A stretch of 13,788 nt of DNA from an uncultured Pseudomonadota bacterium (GTDB lineage Bacteria; Myxococcota_A; UBA796; GCA-2862545). Positions 13,496 to 13,788 of this stretch are shown in pieces. Within the stretch, counting starts at the first letter, position 1. Every line of letters starts with the position of its first letter. A program made the translations under genes and the position numbers. The stretch spans positions 1 through 13,788 of the forward strand of contig CALATR010000940.1 in the NCBI GenBank assembly GCA_937891875.1. The letters are read 5' to 3'. The notes under the pieces were generated by a model. It was not told the origin of the DNA and did no database searches. It worked only from the letters and a program-made list of their open reading frames with translations.

Positions 13496-13788
13496 TTGTT
13501 CCGATTCCTGCTGGACCTGCTCGACCGCATGGTGCCGCTCGCCGACCGCGCCGATCCGCGCGACTTCCAGCGCGGCCGTCTGCTGTTGCTCCTGGTCGTG
13601 GTGATGGTCCTGCCCATGCCGGTCTTCGTCGTGGCGCACCTGTTCTCCGGGAGTCTGGGACTGGCGGGACTCGCGGCGCTGTCGATGGCCCTCGAGATCG
13701 GGCTGCTTGTCGTCTACAGCCAGTTTGGCGGACGCCGGCCGCTGACCCAGGGCTTCCTGGCGTGGGGTGCGGTGGCGGTGCTCTACAC
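13496..13788 (+). CDS. N-terminus of a membrane protein, possibly a sensor histidine kinase (cut by window end)
   Basis: The visible ~97 residues start LFRFLLDLLDRMVPLADR, then a charged link (DPRDFQRGR), followed by a hydrophobic segment LLLLLVVVMVLPMPVFVVA and a second hydrophobic stretch, LAGLAALSMALEIGLLVVY. A further weaker segment begins before the edge (FLAWGAVAVLY). N-terminal amphipathic leader plus paired helices resemble the membrane input domain of many myxobacterial sensor kinases, but no kinase motif is in the window. The start is uncertain: TTG at 13496 has a weak GGA 6 nt upstream and includes the amphipathic leader, whereas ATG at 13529 lacks it. The gene follows the HAD gene after 51 bases. 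Confidence 0.6.
   Translation, partial: MFRFLLDLLDRMVPLADRADPRDFQRGRLLLLLVVVMVLPMPVFVVAHLFSGSLGLAGLAALSMALEIGLLVVYSQFGGRRPLTQGFLAWGAVAVLY

Noticed and set aside
13489..13788. ATG at 13489 as start of the last gene
   Set aside because: It is in a different frame that encodes an Arg/Pro/Gly-rich shadow rather than the membrane segments.
1..13788. Mobile elements, CRISPR arrays, tRNA or rRNA genes
   Set aside because: I looked for transposase or integrase motifs, regularly spaced repeats and tRNA-like cloverleaf ends, and found none that could be supported.

Overview
The window reads as a piece of a GC-rich bacterial chromosome, most likely from a myxobacterium-like lineage (Myxococcota or a relative). 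This is inferred from the very high GC, the many GTG starts, several secreted lipoproteins, a lipoprotein with MopE-type Asp/Cys repeats, and a Hanks-type Ser/Thr kinase. I see no transposase, integrase, phage gene, CRISPR array, rRNA or tRNA. Gene density is high, and neighbouring genes in one direction often share a 4-nt start/stop overlap.

Layout, left to right. 1-284: no convincing gene, but palindromic CGTACG boxes lie just before a Phd/YefM-type antitoxin and PIN-domain toxin pair (285-916, +). 920-2573 (-): three small lipoprotein genes chained by GTGA overlaps; they share a C-terminal C-x8-C signature and look like diverged paralogues. 2656-4278 (-): a full-length glutamate-semialdehyde (P5C) dehydrogenase of the long ALDH4A1-like type. 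4279-4425: a divergent control region with direct repeats and competing inverted repeats. 4426-7762 (+): a large lipoprotein with two MopE-like repeats and a probable beta-helix body, then TtcA (tRNA s2C32) and an Ogt-type O6-alkylguanine-DNA alkyltransferase. 7759-12105 (-): a four-gene cluster, transcribed in the order Ser/Thr kinase, FAD-dependent oxidoreductase, PRMT-fold methyltransferase, TruA pseudouridine synthase. 12106-12280: a divergent control region with a perfect 12-bp palindrome. 12281-13444 (+): thioredoxin, a small acidic protein and a HAD phosphatase in one tight operon. 13496 to the end (+): the start of a membrane protein, perhaps the N-terminus of a sensor kinase.

How the genes may work together. 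TtcA and TruA both modify the tRNA anticodon arm and converge on a shared CTAG stop tetranucleotide. The kinase, oxidoreductase and PRMT-like genes are tightly spaced and probably co-transcribed with truA; no known pathway explains that combination, and it is the best candidate here for an undescribed system. The PRMT-like protein is notable because it keeps the architecture of eukaryotic-type protein arginine methyltransferases while both Glu positions of the double-E hairpin read as Asp. Other points of interest are a probable CTG start for truA, a Gln at the arginine-finger position of the Ogt protein, and the lipoprotein trio.
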